A DNA stretch of 64,000 nucleotides from the NCBI RefSeq assembly GCF_050624435.1, contig NC_134537.1, positions 9,048,584 to 9,112,583 of the forward strand, in the 5' to 3' direction. Each line of letters opens with the position of its first letter. The stretch's first letter is position 1. Below, piece by piece: positions 12,176 through 22,879 of this stretch. The position numbers and the translations under genes were made by a program. The stretch comes from Tenrec ecaudatus (taxonomy: Eukaryota; Chordata; Mammalia; Afrosoricida; Tenrecidae). The notes beneath the pieces are model-generated. The model made no database searches. It saw only the letters and a list, made by a program, of their open reading frames with translations, and was not told the DNA's origin.

Positions 12176-12312
12176 ACAGAAAGAGAGAGAGAGGAGAGAG
12201 GGAGGGAGAGAGGAGAGTGAGGGAGAGGAGAGAAGAGAGGGAGAGAGAATGGGAGGGAGAGAGGAGAGAGGTAAGGGGGAGAAGGAGAGAGAAAAAGAAG
12301 AGAAGAGAGAGT
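12176..12312 (+). repeat. GA-rich polypurine tract
   Basis: About 135 bases of nearly pure purine (GAGAGG, GGGAGA units). It lies 0.8 kb outside the leftmost CpG island, on the side into which the putative - strand transcript would run. Confidence 0.95.
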
Positions 12313-13079
12313 GCCACCTGTCACTTCAACTCCACCCTGTTCGCCTCCACAGTTCCAACCTGAAACACCCTGAGCGGTCAAAGCCCCACTCCAGAGCAGC
12401 TCTCCCCAGTCGATTGACTACCCAGGTCTCTGCCACACAGGCTCACCACCTCGCCCTTTGCCACTCCTGAAATCCGCCATGCCATACATGCCTTGCTTCT
12501 CCGTGAGGCTGTCACCCCCTGCCACAGAGGACCAAAAGAAGCGCTCGGAAAGATGCCTGCCCGGCAACACCCCCGCCCACAGTGTTGCCACAGACAAGGT
12601 CCACAGGCGCCTGCTCAAAGCAGTTCGAGTTCCACTGAAGTACGTGAACCGGGAAAACAAACCGAGAGACTTAAGCTTCCAGACTTGGAGGAGACGCTCC
12701 GAGTGGACTTCAGTTGCGGGGTTGCAAAGGGTAGGAAAACAGGGGAGGCTTCCCGGGTAAGGCAGTGGGGAGTTTTGGTATTTGCTCAATAAACATAACC
12801 TTGCCAAAAAGGACACAATATACCACCACCAACTTGTTTAACCTGCATGCGGCTGACTTTAAAGATGAGAAAAGCATTTTATGACTCGGGTCGAAAAGTG
12901 ACAAAGTGAGTTTGTTAACTCTCAGGATGGAAAGGGGAGCCCTACACGCCACCTGGCTCCTCCCGGACTGCGCTTACTGGGGTTGACGCTATGTTTTGAG
13001 TGTGCTTGGGAATTGGGGGACGACCTGCGATCCAGCCCAGGAAGAGCTTGGGACTTTCTGAAGGTCGCCTCACAGTCAC

Positions 13080-14080
13080 CTCAGAGTGCCAAGCCCGGAA
13101 TCCAGGCCACGCGGCGGGACCCACACGCCCGGCGGGCACTTATAAGAACCCCCGCGGGCATCCAAGCAGGTGCGCCTGACCATGGCCACCATGTGTGCCC
13201 TGCAAGGTCCGGACGCGCAGCCTCGCCCTCCGCCATCACATCACTCACGCCCGGAACCCACCGTGCCCTTCCTCGTCCCCGGGGCCCGGTGTGCCCGCGA
13301 CGCCCGACTTACCCGCGCAAGGCTCCCCAAGCGTGGCCCGGGGCTCCTTCTTTTCCAGCAGCCGGCGCGACCCGGGGTCGGGGGAGCTCCGGCGCGGGGC
13401 TGCGGGGCGCTCCGGGTCCCGGCCTCCTCCTGCGGGTATCCGGCCCGGCCCCGGCGGCCCACCGGCCCTACTCCCCTCCGCTGCGGCACCGCCTCCTCCG
13501 CGCCCCACCCGCCGGCCCGCACTGCCCAGCTGTGGGCTCCGGGGCGCGGGGGTCGTCGGGGGGCGCTCTGCACGCCGCGATGGGGAGTGGAGGCGCTCGG
13601 GTTCCGCTGGGGCTGCCCCCGCGCCGCCCTGCCGCGCTCGGCGCCACTCCCGGGGGCGCGCTCCCGGCGCGCGGGCGTTACGGGCGTGGGGCGCGCGGGG
13701 GCGGCGGGCGGCTGGGCCCGGGGTTGGCGGGTGGGGGCGCTGCTAGGGATGCGGGCACTGCTGCGGGCGCCGCGGCGCGGCCTCTCGCCATAGCTTCCTG
13801 GCCGGCGGGCGGGCGGCTGGCACCTCCCCTTCGCGCTGCCGTCACCGCCGACGCGCGCCCGGCCCGCCCCTGCCCGGCCCCGCCCGAGCCTCGCGCGCCA
13901 CCTGCGAGCTGCCCTCCGGGATGCCCGCCGGGCGCGTCCTGGCCTCCGGGAGCCGCGCCGCCGGTCTGCCTCGGCCCCGTTCAGCCGCCGCGCGCGCTGC
14001 TCTGCGCCGCGGGAAATCCAGACAGTGATCTCACCCCGCGCCGCGGGTTTATTTACTTCCAGCACTTCTGGATTCCCGGT
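13080..14080 (-). promoter_or_regulatory. CpG island, probable - strand promoter (TRAK1?)
   Basis: About 1 kb of extremely GC- and CpG-rich sequence, the second CpG island in the window, 39 kb from the ULK4 island. Human TRAK1 and ULK4 are neighbours transcribed away from each other, so a TRAK1 promoter is expected here pointing left. That orientation is supported by a consensus GTAAGT donor on the - strand at 13312-13307. I cannot find TRAK1 coding sequence, so the assignment rests on synteny. A + strand TATA-like TTATAA (13141-13146) leaves a second transcription direction possible. Confidence 0.6.
13313..13793 (-). other. Putative non-coding first exon on the - strand
   Basis: Reading leftward from the island, a segment ends at CGCGG followed by GTAAGT, a near-perfect splice donor (last exon base 13313). 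The 5' end near 13793 is arbitrary. Open frames on both strands over this stretch are long but arginine-, proline-, alanine- and glycine-rich, as GC-rich DNA gives by chance, and no known protein is recognisable. Best guess: a TRAK1 5' leader exon. Confidence 0.4.
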
Positions 14081-14373
14081 GCACCCCCACCCTGAGTCTG
14101 TCTCAGGGGCACCCGGGACTCCCCTTCCCCTGCCTCCCCAGAGAGTCGTTCGGGAGGTGAGCACGGGTCAGGTCTAGGAGTTCCGTTCCCGCAAAGCAGG
14201 TGCGCTCCTGGGGAAACCTGCCTTAGACTTCACCTACCACCGCCCCCCTTCCCCGGTGGAGTGGGGGAGAAGAGTGGAAGGTGGTACGGGATGGACGTGC
14301 ATCTGAACAAAATGCCACCCTAGGACCGGGCAGGAAATGATCCCGGACATACGCCTTCACCGGCCGCTCTATT

Positions 14374-14381
14374 ATGCAAAT
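14374..14381 (+). promoter_or_regulatory. Octamer motif ATGCAAAT
   Basis: A perfect POU/OCT octamer lies 300 bases beyond the CpG island, in sequence without an obvious repeat signature. An 8-mer occurs often by chance, so function is only a possibility. Confidence 0.2.
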
Positions 14382-14644
14382 GACCGGGGGACAACCCACA
14401 TGAGGTCATTTCCACTTGCAGCTTCTTGAGTTGACTTCTTGGGCCTAGTCTCTGCTTAAAGGTCATAGAGGACATTGGGAGGAAGATGGGAGAAAGCGAA
14501 ATCCCACATCCTGGTCGGTCTCAGGTCCTGGAAGAGAACTTCAATAGAGGAGAGTGCGGATTGGTTCTGGCAGAATCACAGACAACTGTGAATTCACAGG
14601 GAGATGCCCTGGAGGTAGCAAGTCCTGGCTGGAGAAAAGACCAA

Positions 14645-14765
14645 GGCTTTTTACTCCTGTAAAGAGTTAACAGTCTGACGGTCCTGGAAACCCAAGGGCG
14701 GCAGTTCTACAGAGTCCTATGGGGTCACTATGCGTCAGAATCACCTCAATGCCAGAGGACTTTAC
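14645..14765 (+). repeat. AfroSINE 3' half (+)
   Basis: CTCCTGTAAAGAGTTAACAG, then the CCTATGGGGTCACTATG..TCAGAATC tail; the tRNA-like head is missing. Confidence 0.8.
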
Positions 14766-14989
14766 AAATAGCAAGGGAGTAAATAGTCAGAGGGCCTGGG
14801 ATAACAGCTTGAAGAGATGATCAAAGTCAAAGTCCTCCACACAGAAGACAGAACACATCACCTGTGTGCAGTGTTACTGTGGAGCCAAATATGATCAGTG
14901 AATGGGAGGACAGGGGATATGAGAGCTTTCAGATTATTCCTGGAATGCTCGTGTGCATTAGAAATTATTTCCACATAAAAAGATTTCGA

Positions 14990-15270
14990 GGGGCAACAGA
15001 AAAGTGGATGAAGGGAGACCTCGGACAGTGTAAGATATGACAAAATAATAATAATTTATAAATTATCAAGGGTTCATGAGGGAGGGGGAAACGAGCGGGG
15101 AGGGAGAGGGGAAAATAAGCTGATACCAAGGGCTCAAGTAGAAAGCAAATGTTTTGAGAATGATGATGGCAACAACTGTGCAAATGTGCTTGACACAATC
15201 GATGGATGGATGGATTGTGATAGAGTTGTATGAGCCCCTAATAAAATGATTAAAAATTTTAAAAGATAAT
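14990..15270 (+). repeat. LINE 3'-end family, sense copy
   Basis: Carries the shared segment with AATAATAATTTATAAATTATC, GGGCTCAAGTAGAAAGCAAA, the GATGGATGGATGGATTGTGA box and CCCCTAATAAAATGATT, ending in an A-rich tail. Confidence 0.88.
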
Positions 15271-15738
15271 TAAAAGATTGGGGGGGGATTTTGAGGGGGT
15301 GATGGGAGGAAGATTGATATGGTTCTAAAAAGGCCATACAAAGAATCCTTGTGGTTTGAGTACCGTTAATATCTGACGGTGGCTCAGGGTACACTGTCCT
15401 CCACTGGGGTGCTCCCATTTTATAAGAGTTACCACACACACACAGATACAAGTAGAACTAGGGACCTCTGAAGATAAGGCCACTGTATCCATGTCAATAT
15501 CACACATGGTTTTGCAAAAAGTCCTCCCTGGGGGAAACTGAGTCAAGAGTATTATTTCAGATAACTGACTGTGAATCAGGAATACTCTCCAGACCAAATT
15601 CCAGTTGAGAAGCCATCTCATCATTGACAGATTTGTACCGGAATGGGCGTGGCTGCCTGGGACTGGGCAAATACCAAGGGATCAGAGCCTTCTCCTAGTG
15701 AGTTTAGAGTCCAGATGAAGCTGTTACCCACCATGAGG

Positions 15739-16273
15739 TGTCCGGAGCCATGAGGCCCGGCCATTGCTTGGAATTTATTAGGACTTGCCTGGAGCCGTGA
15801 GGCCTGGCCATTACTTGGAATTTATTAGCCTGAGCTCTGGGCATTCTTCTACCCCAGCCTATGTGACTGAGCACTGCAGCTGTAAAGCTTGAGCAAACAA
15901 GGGGTAATGCTCTTTACATAAGCACCCATGTCCTGCATCCCCTTGATTGGGCAAAAGATCGTTTTCCCCTATGCTTGATTTGCATGTACATGCCACTCCT
16001 CTGCGTACCTAATTGAAGACTGTAAGCCCTTACTGACTCATGGGCAGGGCACTCTCCCCTGAACTCCCTGATTGGCCTGTTGCCAAGGTAGCCTAATCTG
16101 CATGTGCGGCTGAGGCTGCCCCCTTGGCTGGCCCTTATAAGCTGTGACTCTTTGTTCATTAAAACAGGACTTGATCAGGATATTGTCTTGTCCTCATTCT
16201 CCGTGCCTCTTGTACCCCCAAATTCCCACTCTCTCCCCCAGGACCCACGGTGAACGTCCCGCGGGCCGGGACA
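15739..16273 (+). mobile_element. Solo ERV LTR with exact 6-bp duplication
   Basis: A 535-bp element beginning TGTCCGG and ending CCGGGACA, flanked on both sides by ATGAGG (15733-15738 and 16274-16279), an exact target duplication. It contains a TATA-like CTTATAAG at about 16135 and an ATTAAA polyadenylation signal about 25 bases further on, so promoter and R/U5 architecture is visible. It is unlike the ERVL-type LTRs elsewhere here. Only a single LTR remains and no retroviral genes lie nearby, so it arose by LTR-LTR recombination. The class (ERV1-like) is a guess from structure and duplication length. Confidence 0.9.
15744..15837 (+). repeat. 47-bp tandem duplication in the LTR U3
   Basis: Two adjacent 47-bp units (15744-15790 and 15791-15837), with about 90% identity over their first 40 bases, near the 5' end of the solo LTR. 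Duplicated U3 blocks often act as enhancers in retroviral LTRs; that role is inferred here. Confidence 0.85.
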
Positions 16274-16328
16274 ATGAGGGTTTATTATGGTTGAAGAAAA
16301 AAAGGTCTCTCTGCTATGTGAAATACAA

Positions 16329-16535
16329 AAGGAGCCCTGGTTGCACAGTGGGATGTGCACTGGCCTCCTGACCACAAGGTCAGCTTTCTACCCCACCAGC
16401 CACTCTGAGGGAGAAAGGTGAGGCTGTGTGCTCCTGTACACAGGTGTACAGTTTTGGAGACCGTAGGGAGCCATTCTACTCTGCCCTAGGGGGCCGCTGT
16501 GAGTTGGACCCTACAGGACGACGGTGGGCTGAGAT
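16329..16535 (+). repeat. AfroSINE (+)
   Basis: Near-complete copy: AGGAGCCCTGGTTGCACAGT head, CAAGGTCAGC B-box region, body, and GAGTTGGACCCTACAGGACG tail. Confidence 0.9.
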
Positions 16536-16599
16536 GTGCTTGAGGGACAGCGGACAGAGATCATACTTACTGCAGTTGTATGATTTAAGAATCCTAGAT

Positions 16600-16720
16600 G
16601 GGGAGTCTTAGAGATCATGTTGTTCAACCTGCTCATTTCCAGGAAACTGTGGGCAGATAAGTGGTGCATGAGCAGGGGAGCATCAAATTAGTGGTAGACG
16701 TGGGACTATAGGCTCTTGTC
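16600..16720 (+). repeat. Possible ancient MIR-like fragment
   Basis: The segment around TAGAGATCATGTTGTTCAAC and GGAAACTGTGGGCAGATAAG is reminiscent of old mammalian SINE sequence. Too diverged to be sure. Confidence 0.3.
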
Positions 16721-16967
16721 TGGAGAATGCGCCTGTGCTGTTGGCACCTTTCTCCTGGTACCCAGGAGAGTCAGTCAAGGCTGGGCCAGAATGCTGAAGT
16801 CATTCATTTTGAGTGCCAAGATTGAGTGGCCTCAGGGGAAGACAGTCCTGACTCCTGGTTTTCAGCACCAGATGACAGACATATGGATCCCTCCCCTTGG
16901 GGGGTGGCTGTCTTCCCTCTCTCACTTCCAGTTTGATGAAGCAGGTGGCAGGCAGAGCCCCTGAAAG

Positions 16968-17453
16968 CAGTAGTTCTCCACCTTCCTCATGCCAAGACCC
17001 TTTCAGACAGTTCCTCATGTGGTGGTGACCCCAACCATAAAATTATTTTCATTGCTACTGCATAACTGTAATTTGCTACTGTTATGAATCATAATGTAAA
17101 CATCTGATGTGCAGGATGTATTTTCATTGTTACAAATTGAACATAATTGAAGCATAGTGATTCACCACAAAAACAATATGTAATTATATATTGTGAAACA
17201 TTTATTCCCAGTGACAAATAAATGGACTTTTGTCTTGAAGCATGGTGTAGCATGGGTCACAGTCTCTTCATGCCAGGTGCTCCTCTGTGGGCGTATCTGC
17301 ATGTGGGCGGACCCGCCTGGAGACGGATAGAGGAGCGGTATCTCCGTTCCTAACACCATCGGAAATATGTGTTTTCCGATAGTCTTAGGCGGCTCCTGTG
17401 AAAGAGTCTTTCGACCCCCAAAGGGGTTGCGACCCACAGGTTGAGAACCACTG
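16968..17453 (-). mobile_element. SPIN (hAT) transposon, inverted
   Basis: Reverse orientation relative to the 3159 and 35491 copies; the full SPIN interior is present, including the AAATAAATG..TTCACAATATA region. Termini are CAGTAGTTCTCC and GGTTGAGAACCACTG. The flanking octamers CCTGAAAG and CCATAGAG match only 5/8, so the target duplication has decayed or the edges were altered. 486 bp, non-autonomous. Confidence 0.9.
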
Positions 17454-17863
17454 CCATAGAGTGAATGTGGCCCTGACAGTCTGCCCCAAGACCTCTTGCT
17501 ACTTGGAGCTGCTGCTAACCTGCTGCTGCTTCTGCAGCAAGTCAAGGTCGCAGGACCTAGGAGGGAAGAAGGTCAGGAACACAGAAAAGCAAATGTAATT
17601 GCCCTGGTAGCCCAGCCTGATCTAATATCATAAAGCACTGCCTGCACCAGTAGCCACTTGGCCCACATATAGCCACTGTTATTTGTTCTTTTACAAATCA
17701 CCTCGGCCTATATTTATTGATACTTGCTAGGCCCCCAAATTAGAAACCATGGGGAAATGCAAAGAATAATACCCGATTCATACCTTCTGAAAAGTCAAAT
17801 ACAGCCTAGAGCCAAAGACAAAACTATGGAGAATGACCCGATAAAAAGAATCTGAGAGTTATC

Positions 17864-18355
17864 TGTCTTAGGCAGAGTTTCTGAAAGGAGCAAAACCACT
17901 GAGGTGTATGTCTAAATATCCTCAGAGAGAGATTTATTTCAAGGAAATGGGCCGTGCAGTTGTAAGGGCTGGCATACTTCCAATCTCTGAGTCAGGCATC
18001 AGGCTGGAGGTTTCTCCTGACTCACAGGATGAACCTGAAATCTGCAGGCTGCTGGCTCCAGGGCTGTGGGAGCCGGGGAATCCACAACCTGAAAGTCACA
18101 CAGTAGGCTGCTGACTCAAATCCCCCAAACTGGAGAGCAGGGGATGGTGAGGTCAATGCAAGATAGGAGGTAGACTAGAAAGAAACTTGACCAGAGCATC
18201 CAGCTATATATTGGATGCAGGCCACATTCCTAAGGAAGCTCTCAACTGATTGGCTACTGACATCAGACCCTGTAAGGAAGAATGATTACACAACACCTGT
18301 TATACCACTGAGGCTCATGGTGTAGCCAGGTTGACAAACAACATTAGCCATCACA
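17864..18355 (-). repeat. ERVL/MLT2-like LTR, antisense (group C)
   Basis: Begins TGTCTTAGGCAGAGTTTCTG and ends GTTGACAAACAACATTAGCC..CACA, with GAGAGATTTATTTCAAGGAA and CTCAACTGATTGGCTA in between. This is the antisense layout of MLT2-type ERVL LTRs. No clear target duplication. Confidence 0.7.
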
Positions 18356-18513
18356 GGGAACCCTGTGGTCCTTAGACACTCTTTAAAGTTGCAATGGAAT
18401 CCACCACCGAAATCACCTTCCGGCCAAATGAGAGAGGGGCGGGGAGCTTTGAAGTGAACAAGAACACCCCCAGGAACATACTCTACAGAGCCACCCATCA
18501 AAGGAGATCAAAA

Positions 18514-19000
18514 AGGACTAGTCTGGGTAGACTAGAGAAACAAATCCAGGGACACTCATATGTGTATAAGAAAGAGCTTATGTACAAGAACAGCTGAATA
18601 TTGAGAAAATAGCCCAGTCTAGATCAAGTCCAGAAGTCCGATATTAGCCCATATGTCTGATACCAATCTATAAAATTCCTCTTCAGACTCACAAAATGCA
18701 TGCAATGACTCTGAATGCAGGAAGATCACGGGCCAGTGGGTGGGAAGTCTTGTGGATCCAGTGGCCGTGGAAGCATCTCAGTGCTGGCAGGGGCTCTCAG
18801 ACTCAGGGCACTAGGTAGTTCCATCCATGTGTCTTGTCAGTTGCGGTATCTCCCGGGGTGTCAGTGTGTGTCCCACTGCGAGCTATTTATCTCCTTAGCA
18901 CTTCCAAATGAGATCATCAAGCTGTGGCCTGATTGACAGGCTAAACTCCACCCCTTCACTTGTAAGTCTCAAATTGACAACCGATTCTGTAACTACCACA
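18514..19000 (-). repeat. LTR group A copy, antisense
   Basis: Contains GTCTGGGTAGACTAGAGAAA, the Arima of shared internal blocks (TCCGATATTAGCCCATATGT, GGAAGATCACGGGCCAGTGG) and the end TAACTACCACA. The first bases have decayed and I see no target duplication. Confidence 0.85.
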
Positions 19001-19216
19001 GGGATATAGTGGTTGGAACCATGGTGGAGTTTTTCAGGGTAGAGGAGATCATTGGCCTTGTGGGGCTTTGACACAAGTAAAGAGTTTTAGAAGGTAAAGG
19101 AGTGATGCAGTCAAGTTTACATTTTAAAAAGCCCCTTCCATCCCCCAGGTGGAGGATGGACTCAAGTGGAAGGAAAGGAAGTGGTGTTAACAAACGCAGG
19201 AGCAAGGGAACAACAG

Positions 19217-19328
19217 TGATCCAAAATCAGTGGTCAGGAGGGTGTAGGAGGCCTGGTAGGGCTTGATCAAGGTGATCCAAAATCAGTGGTCAGGAGGGTG
19301 TAGGAGGCCTGGTAGGGCTTGATCAAGG
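19217..19328. repeat. Perfect 56-bp tandem duplication
   Basis: Units 19217-19272 and 19273-19328 are identical across all 56 bases (each starts TGATCCAAAATCAG and ends GATCAAGG). Lack of divergence means a recent event or an assembly artefact. Confidence 0.97.
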
Positions 19329-19539
19329 GCAATGTAACTGAGAGGAAATGCTGAAACCCAAATGAAGGCTGAGCATGATAGTGGGACAAGAGGAAAGTAA
19401 AAGGAAATAGAGGAAAGAACTAGGAGGTAAAGAGCATTTACACAGGTCTAAATACAGGCATGTACATATGTAAATATATTTTATATGATGAGGAAGAAAT
19501 AGATCTATGTGCATATATTTACAGATTTAGTATTAAGAT

Positions 19540-19760
19540 AGCAGATGGACATTGGGCCTCCACTCAATTACTCCCTCAATGCAAGAATATTTTGTTCTAT
19601 TAAACTGGCATTCCATGATGCTCACCTTCCCAACATGATCGGTGAAGATAAAATGTGTGCATAAGCAGATATGGTGAAGAAAGCTGATGGTGCCGGCTAT
19701 CAAAAGATATAGCATCTGGGTCTTAAAGGCTTGAAGGTAAATAAGCAGCCATCTAGTTCA
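19540..19760 (+). repeat. LINE internal segment (same family as the 47.3 kb copy)
   Basis: Reverse-complement match to about 47210-47430 and 45790-45990, including ATGCTCACCTTCC, GCATAAGCAGATATGGTGAA and AGATATAGCATCTGGGTCTT. The non-coding part of the widespread LINE 3' region. Confidence 0.8.
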
Positions 19761-20214
19761 GAAACAACAAAGCACCATTGAGTTAGCTGCCAACTCACGA
19801 CGACTCCAGGCACCAGGGTGCATAAGGCAGCCAGGCCCGGGACCACCCCCTTCACCAAAGGTAGATGGGACCATGGTGAGCCCACGGAGTTTCATCGGCT
19901 CATGCTCTTCCCAGGCCGTCTTAGTCTGGAGACTCACTGAAGTCTGTTCCCCATCATCGCAGCAACATTATAGCCACGGGCCAGCCTCCACTGACAGGCA
20001 GGTGGTGGCTGTGTGTGAGCTAGCTGCATGCTAGAAATGGGGCCCCCACCTGGAAAACAAGAATCCAACAGCCAAAGAAGACCAACACACCTACAACCCC
20101 TCCCGTCACACATACATATTCCAAGAAAAGGACTTAAGCCCACCACCATTCGAAAAGGTGAGCAAAGATCCGAACATGTTACATCCATAGTTCACGGACT
20201 GTCTTCTCCAGGAA

Positions 20215-20376
20215 TTTTAATGTAACACTCACGTAGCACACACTGCGCACCACGCATCGTGCTGAGTGCCTGACGCCCACCCGCAGCAGAGTAGGGGACA
20301 GCTATTGTCACCTCTGTTTTACAGATGAGGCAGCTGAGCCTCAAAGAAGTTCATGAACTCACCCTGAATCACACAC
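20215..20376 (+). repeat. MIR SINE
   Basis: Contains GTGCTGAGTGCCTGAC and the core GTTTTACAGATGAGGCAGCTGAG followed by CTCACCCTGAATCACACA, the conserved body of MIR. Ancient, shared by all placental mammals. Confidence 0.85.
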
Positions 20377-20495
20377 TATTTTTTATTAGTTGGGATTTAG
20401 TACATGTACTATTCCATATTTCAATCACCACAATTGCTACCTGTGGTTGTTACATAATTTCTTTTTAAAAATATTTTATTGGGAGCTCTTACATA

Positions 20496-20989
20496 TATTT
20501 ACACAATTTCATATCAGCTTGATAAATAGACTGAAGGGGTGGAGTGTAGTCTGTCAATCAGGTCACAGCCTTATGATGCCCCCTGGTGGGCCTGACCTTC
20601 TCATGAGGTTTTCTGGGAACTTCCTTTCTCTCTTTCTCCCTGGAGGTGGGCCACACTCTCTCTCCACTTCACCTTCCTGTTGGCAAAGCCACTTGGAGAC
20701 CTGCTAGACCCTTGGAGATATGCCCACTGCCATTGGATCCACAAGACATTGCACCCACTGGCCTGTGAGCTTCCTGCATTTTGTATCAATGCATGTGACT
20801 GTGTGAGTCTGAAGAGGGAATTATGAACTAGTATCAGACTTATGGGCTCATATCGGACTATGGACTTGAGTGGACAGGGCTAGGGTGTTTTCTCAATACA
20901 CAATTGCTCTTTGATATACAGCTCACTCGCTCTTTTACAAATACATGCGTGTCCCTGGATTTGTTTCTCTAGTCAACCGGTCTAACACA
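20496..20989 (+). repeat. LTR group A copy, sense
   Basis: Contains GAAGGGGTGGAGTGTAGTCTG near its start, then the CACTGCCATTGGATCCACAA block, and ends TTTCTCTAGTCAACCGG..AACACA. Its left end abuts a 40-bp LINE tail remnant (20460-20500). Confidence 0.8.
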
Positions 20990-21839
20990 CTACCTACCGC
21001 AAGCAGTTTCCAAACAATCTTTTTCTATATGGACTCTTTGACATCATCTCTGAATCACACCCTATTGAATAAGAGTTCAATCCCGCCTTCTAGCTCCCCA
21101 TGACTCTTCGCCTCCTGGCAAACTAAGACTCAACCTCAGTGTAACAGGATGGGAAGAGTAGACAGAGGAGGCCTGGCATGGGAGAAATCCTAAGAGTGAG
21201 TTATAATGCTGTGGTTGTCAGGCTGACCTGATGCTCCTGGACTCCTTAGAAGTTTAAAAAAAAATAAGGGTCAATACCAATAACTTCCTACTACATCTGC
21301 TCTTGTCCCTTTAAGTTCATGGTCCTTCCTAAAATACAAAGCAGATGCTATCTCTCCTCTGCTGTAAACTCTCTCATAACTCCCTAGGGTCCTAGGGAAA
21401 GAACCCACACTCTGTTGAACAATATACTGTATTCTTCACTAGGCTCCCCGCATGTCTCCCACCCCCACCCCCACCACCCTCTTCAGCCATGCCCCCTACT
21501 TCTTTCCAACTCCACTGATTGTCTTAGCTTAGGAGCATGAGACTCCATGGCCCACCGAGGGCAGCCAGGTGGCTTCAGTGTGTGAAGGTGGCTGGAGAAA
21601 GGGGGAAATCAGAACGTATCTTCCTCATCTGTAAAGGTGGGGGTGGGGCCGTCCCTGAGTGGTAGCAATTGCTGTGATCTCTGTCAACCCCAGGGAGCCC
21701 CGATTTCTAGATATTCACTGAAATCTCCCCATTTTAAATTCTGGCACCTAGTTATTAAAATGAATGCTATAGAACCCCCAATCAGCCAGGCTCAGGTCCT
21801 ATCTGACCCCAGGCCGTGGGACTGTGGTCTTAAGCTTGG

Positions 21840-22142
21840 CTTCCCTGTTGTCCTTTTCAGCACTCTGTTCCTGCTGCTGCTTCTGCTGCAGCACTTCCCC
21901 TCTCTCTCTCCCCGTTATCTGCCAACTTCCTTGCTGTTCAGGGCTCCATGTGACTATTCTTTCTTCTAAGAAAGCCTACATTCAGCTTGGGCTAAGCTTG
22001 ACCCCTACCAGGCACTCTCTCTCCAGATCTGGGCTCTCAACCTCTAGCCAGTTGCCTCTTCATTTATCTCCTTCCTCCATTGGGCCATGAGCTCCTTATG
22101 CACCGCTGTGTCTCCAACATATACTCAGTGAATGAATGAACA
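21840..22142 (+). repeat. L2 LINE 3' end
   Basis: TTCTTCTAAGAAAGCCTACA, then the stretch with GGGCCATGAGCTCCTTATGC and GTCTCCAACATATACTCAG, ending GTGAATGAATGAA, the typical L2 tail. The preceding 21000-21840 is diverged, unassigned sequence that may hold more L2. Confidence 0.7.
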
Positions 22143-22204
22143 ACCCCCCTTCCTTAAACTACGGACAAGGTAGGCCCTCCATGTGGGGATGTCTGCAAGC
22201 CCAC

Positions 22205-22703
22205 TGTGTTAGTCTGGGTTGATGAGATAAACAAATCCAGAGACATTCATATATGTGTAAGAGAGAACTTTACATCAAGAGTCATTGTACATTGAGAAAG
22301 CATCCCAGCCCAGACCAGATCAAATCCGTAAGTCCAATAGTAGCCCCCATGTCTGATATTAATTCATAAATTCCTCTTCAGATGCACGCAACACATGCAA
22401 TGACACCAAATGCAGGAAGATCATAGGCCAGTGGGTGGAAAGTCTTATGGATCCAGTGGTGGTGGAAGCATCTCCAGGGCTCTGGCTGCCATCAGCGTGA
22501 CTCCATGTGGCTTGTCAACAGAAAGATGAAGCTGAGAGAGTATGTGTTCCACCTCCAGGGAGGAATAGAGGAGGTCCCGACTCCTCATGAAAAGGCCACG
22601 CCCACAGGGAGGGTTCGCCAGGCTGTGTGACCTGATTGACAGGCTAGACTCCACCCCCCCACTCTTATTTATCTAATGTACATGAAATTGTATAAGGACC
22701 ACA
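22205..22703 (-). mobile_element. LTR group A copy with exact 5-bp duplication
   Basis: TGTGTTAGTCTGG ... AAGGACCACA flanked by CCCAC at 22200-22204 and 22704-22708. The 5-bp duplication and TG/CA ends identify the group A repeat as a retroviral-type LTR; its sense orientation is leftward. Related to ERVL (MLT2-like) LTRs by its end sequence. Confidence 0.9.
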
Positions 22704-22879
22704 CCCACTTTGGGATTGATGTCATACATCTGGGTTTTTGACCACTGTCTCTCTCTTCTGCTATTAAGTATTTTGATCTCAACAATCCCATACTTCAAGG
22801 ACTGACCTCCGATTGATTCTGCCACATTTTGTTAGCCCTCCCCTTTTTCATGATCTCTCTGGATTCCTTTGAAAAATAG

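Noticed and set aside
11758-12381. A 207-codon - strand frame ending in a run of 17 histidines
   Set aside because: The histidines come from the TGG microsatellite and the rest from a purine tract and SINE-free filler. No splice or promoter support.
13170-13793. Frame beginning near a perfect GCCACCATG context with TTATAA about 45 bases upstream
   Set aside because: Attractive start context, but the protein is low-complexity and GC-driven and the better splice signal points the other way. Kept only as a caution on strand.
12983-14095. Long open frames (up to 370 codons) on both strands of the left CpG island
   Set aside because: Stop codons are rare in such GC-rich DNA. The products are proline/arginine/alanine/glycine-rich and match nothing, and several frames overlap each other.
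15739-16273. A possible complete provirus around the solo LTR
   Set aside because: Only one LTR exists, the duplication brackets it directly, and there is no internal region.
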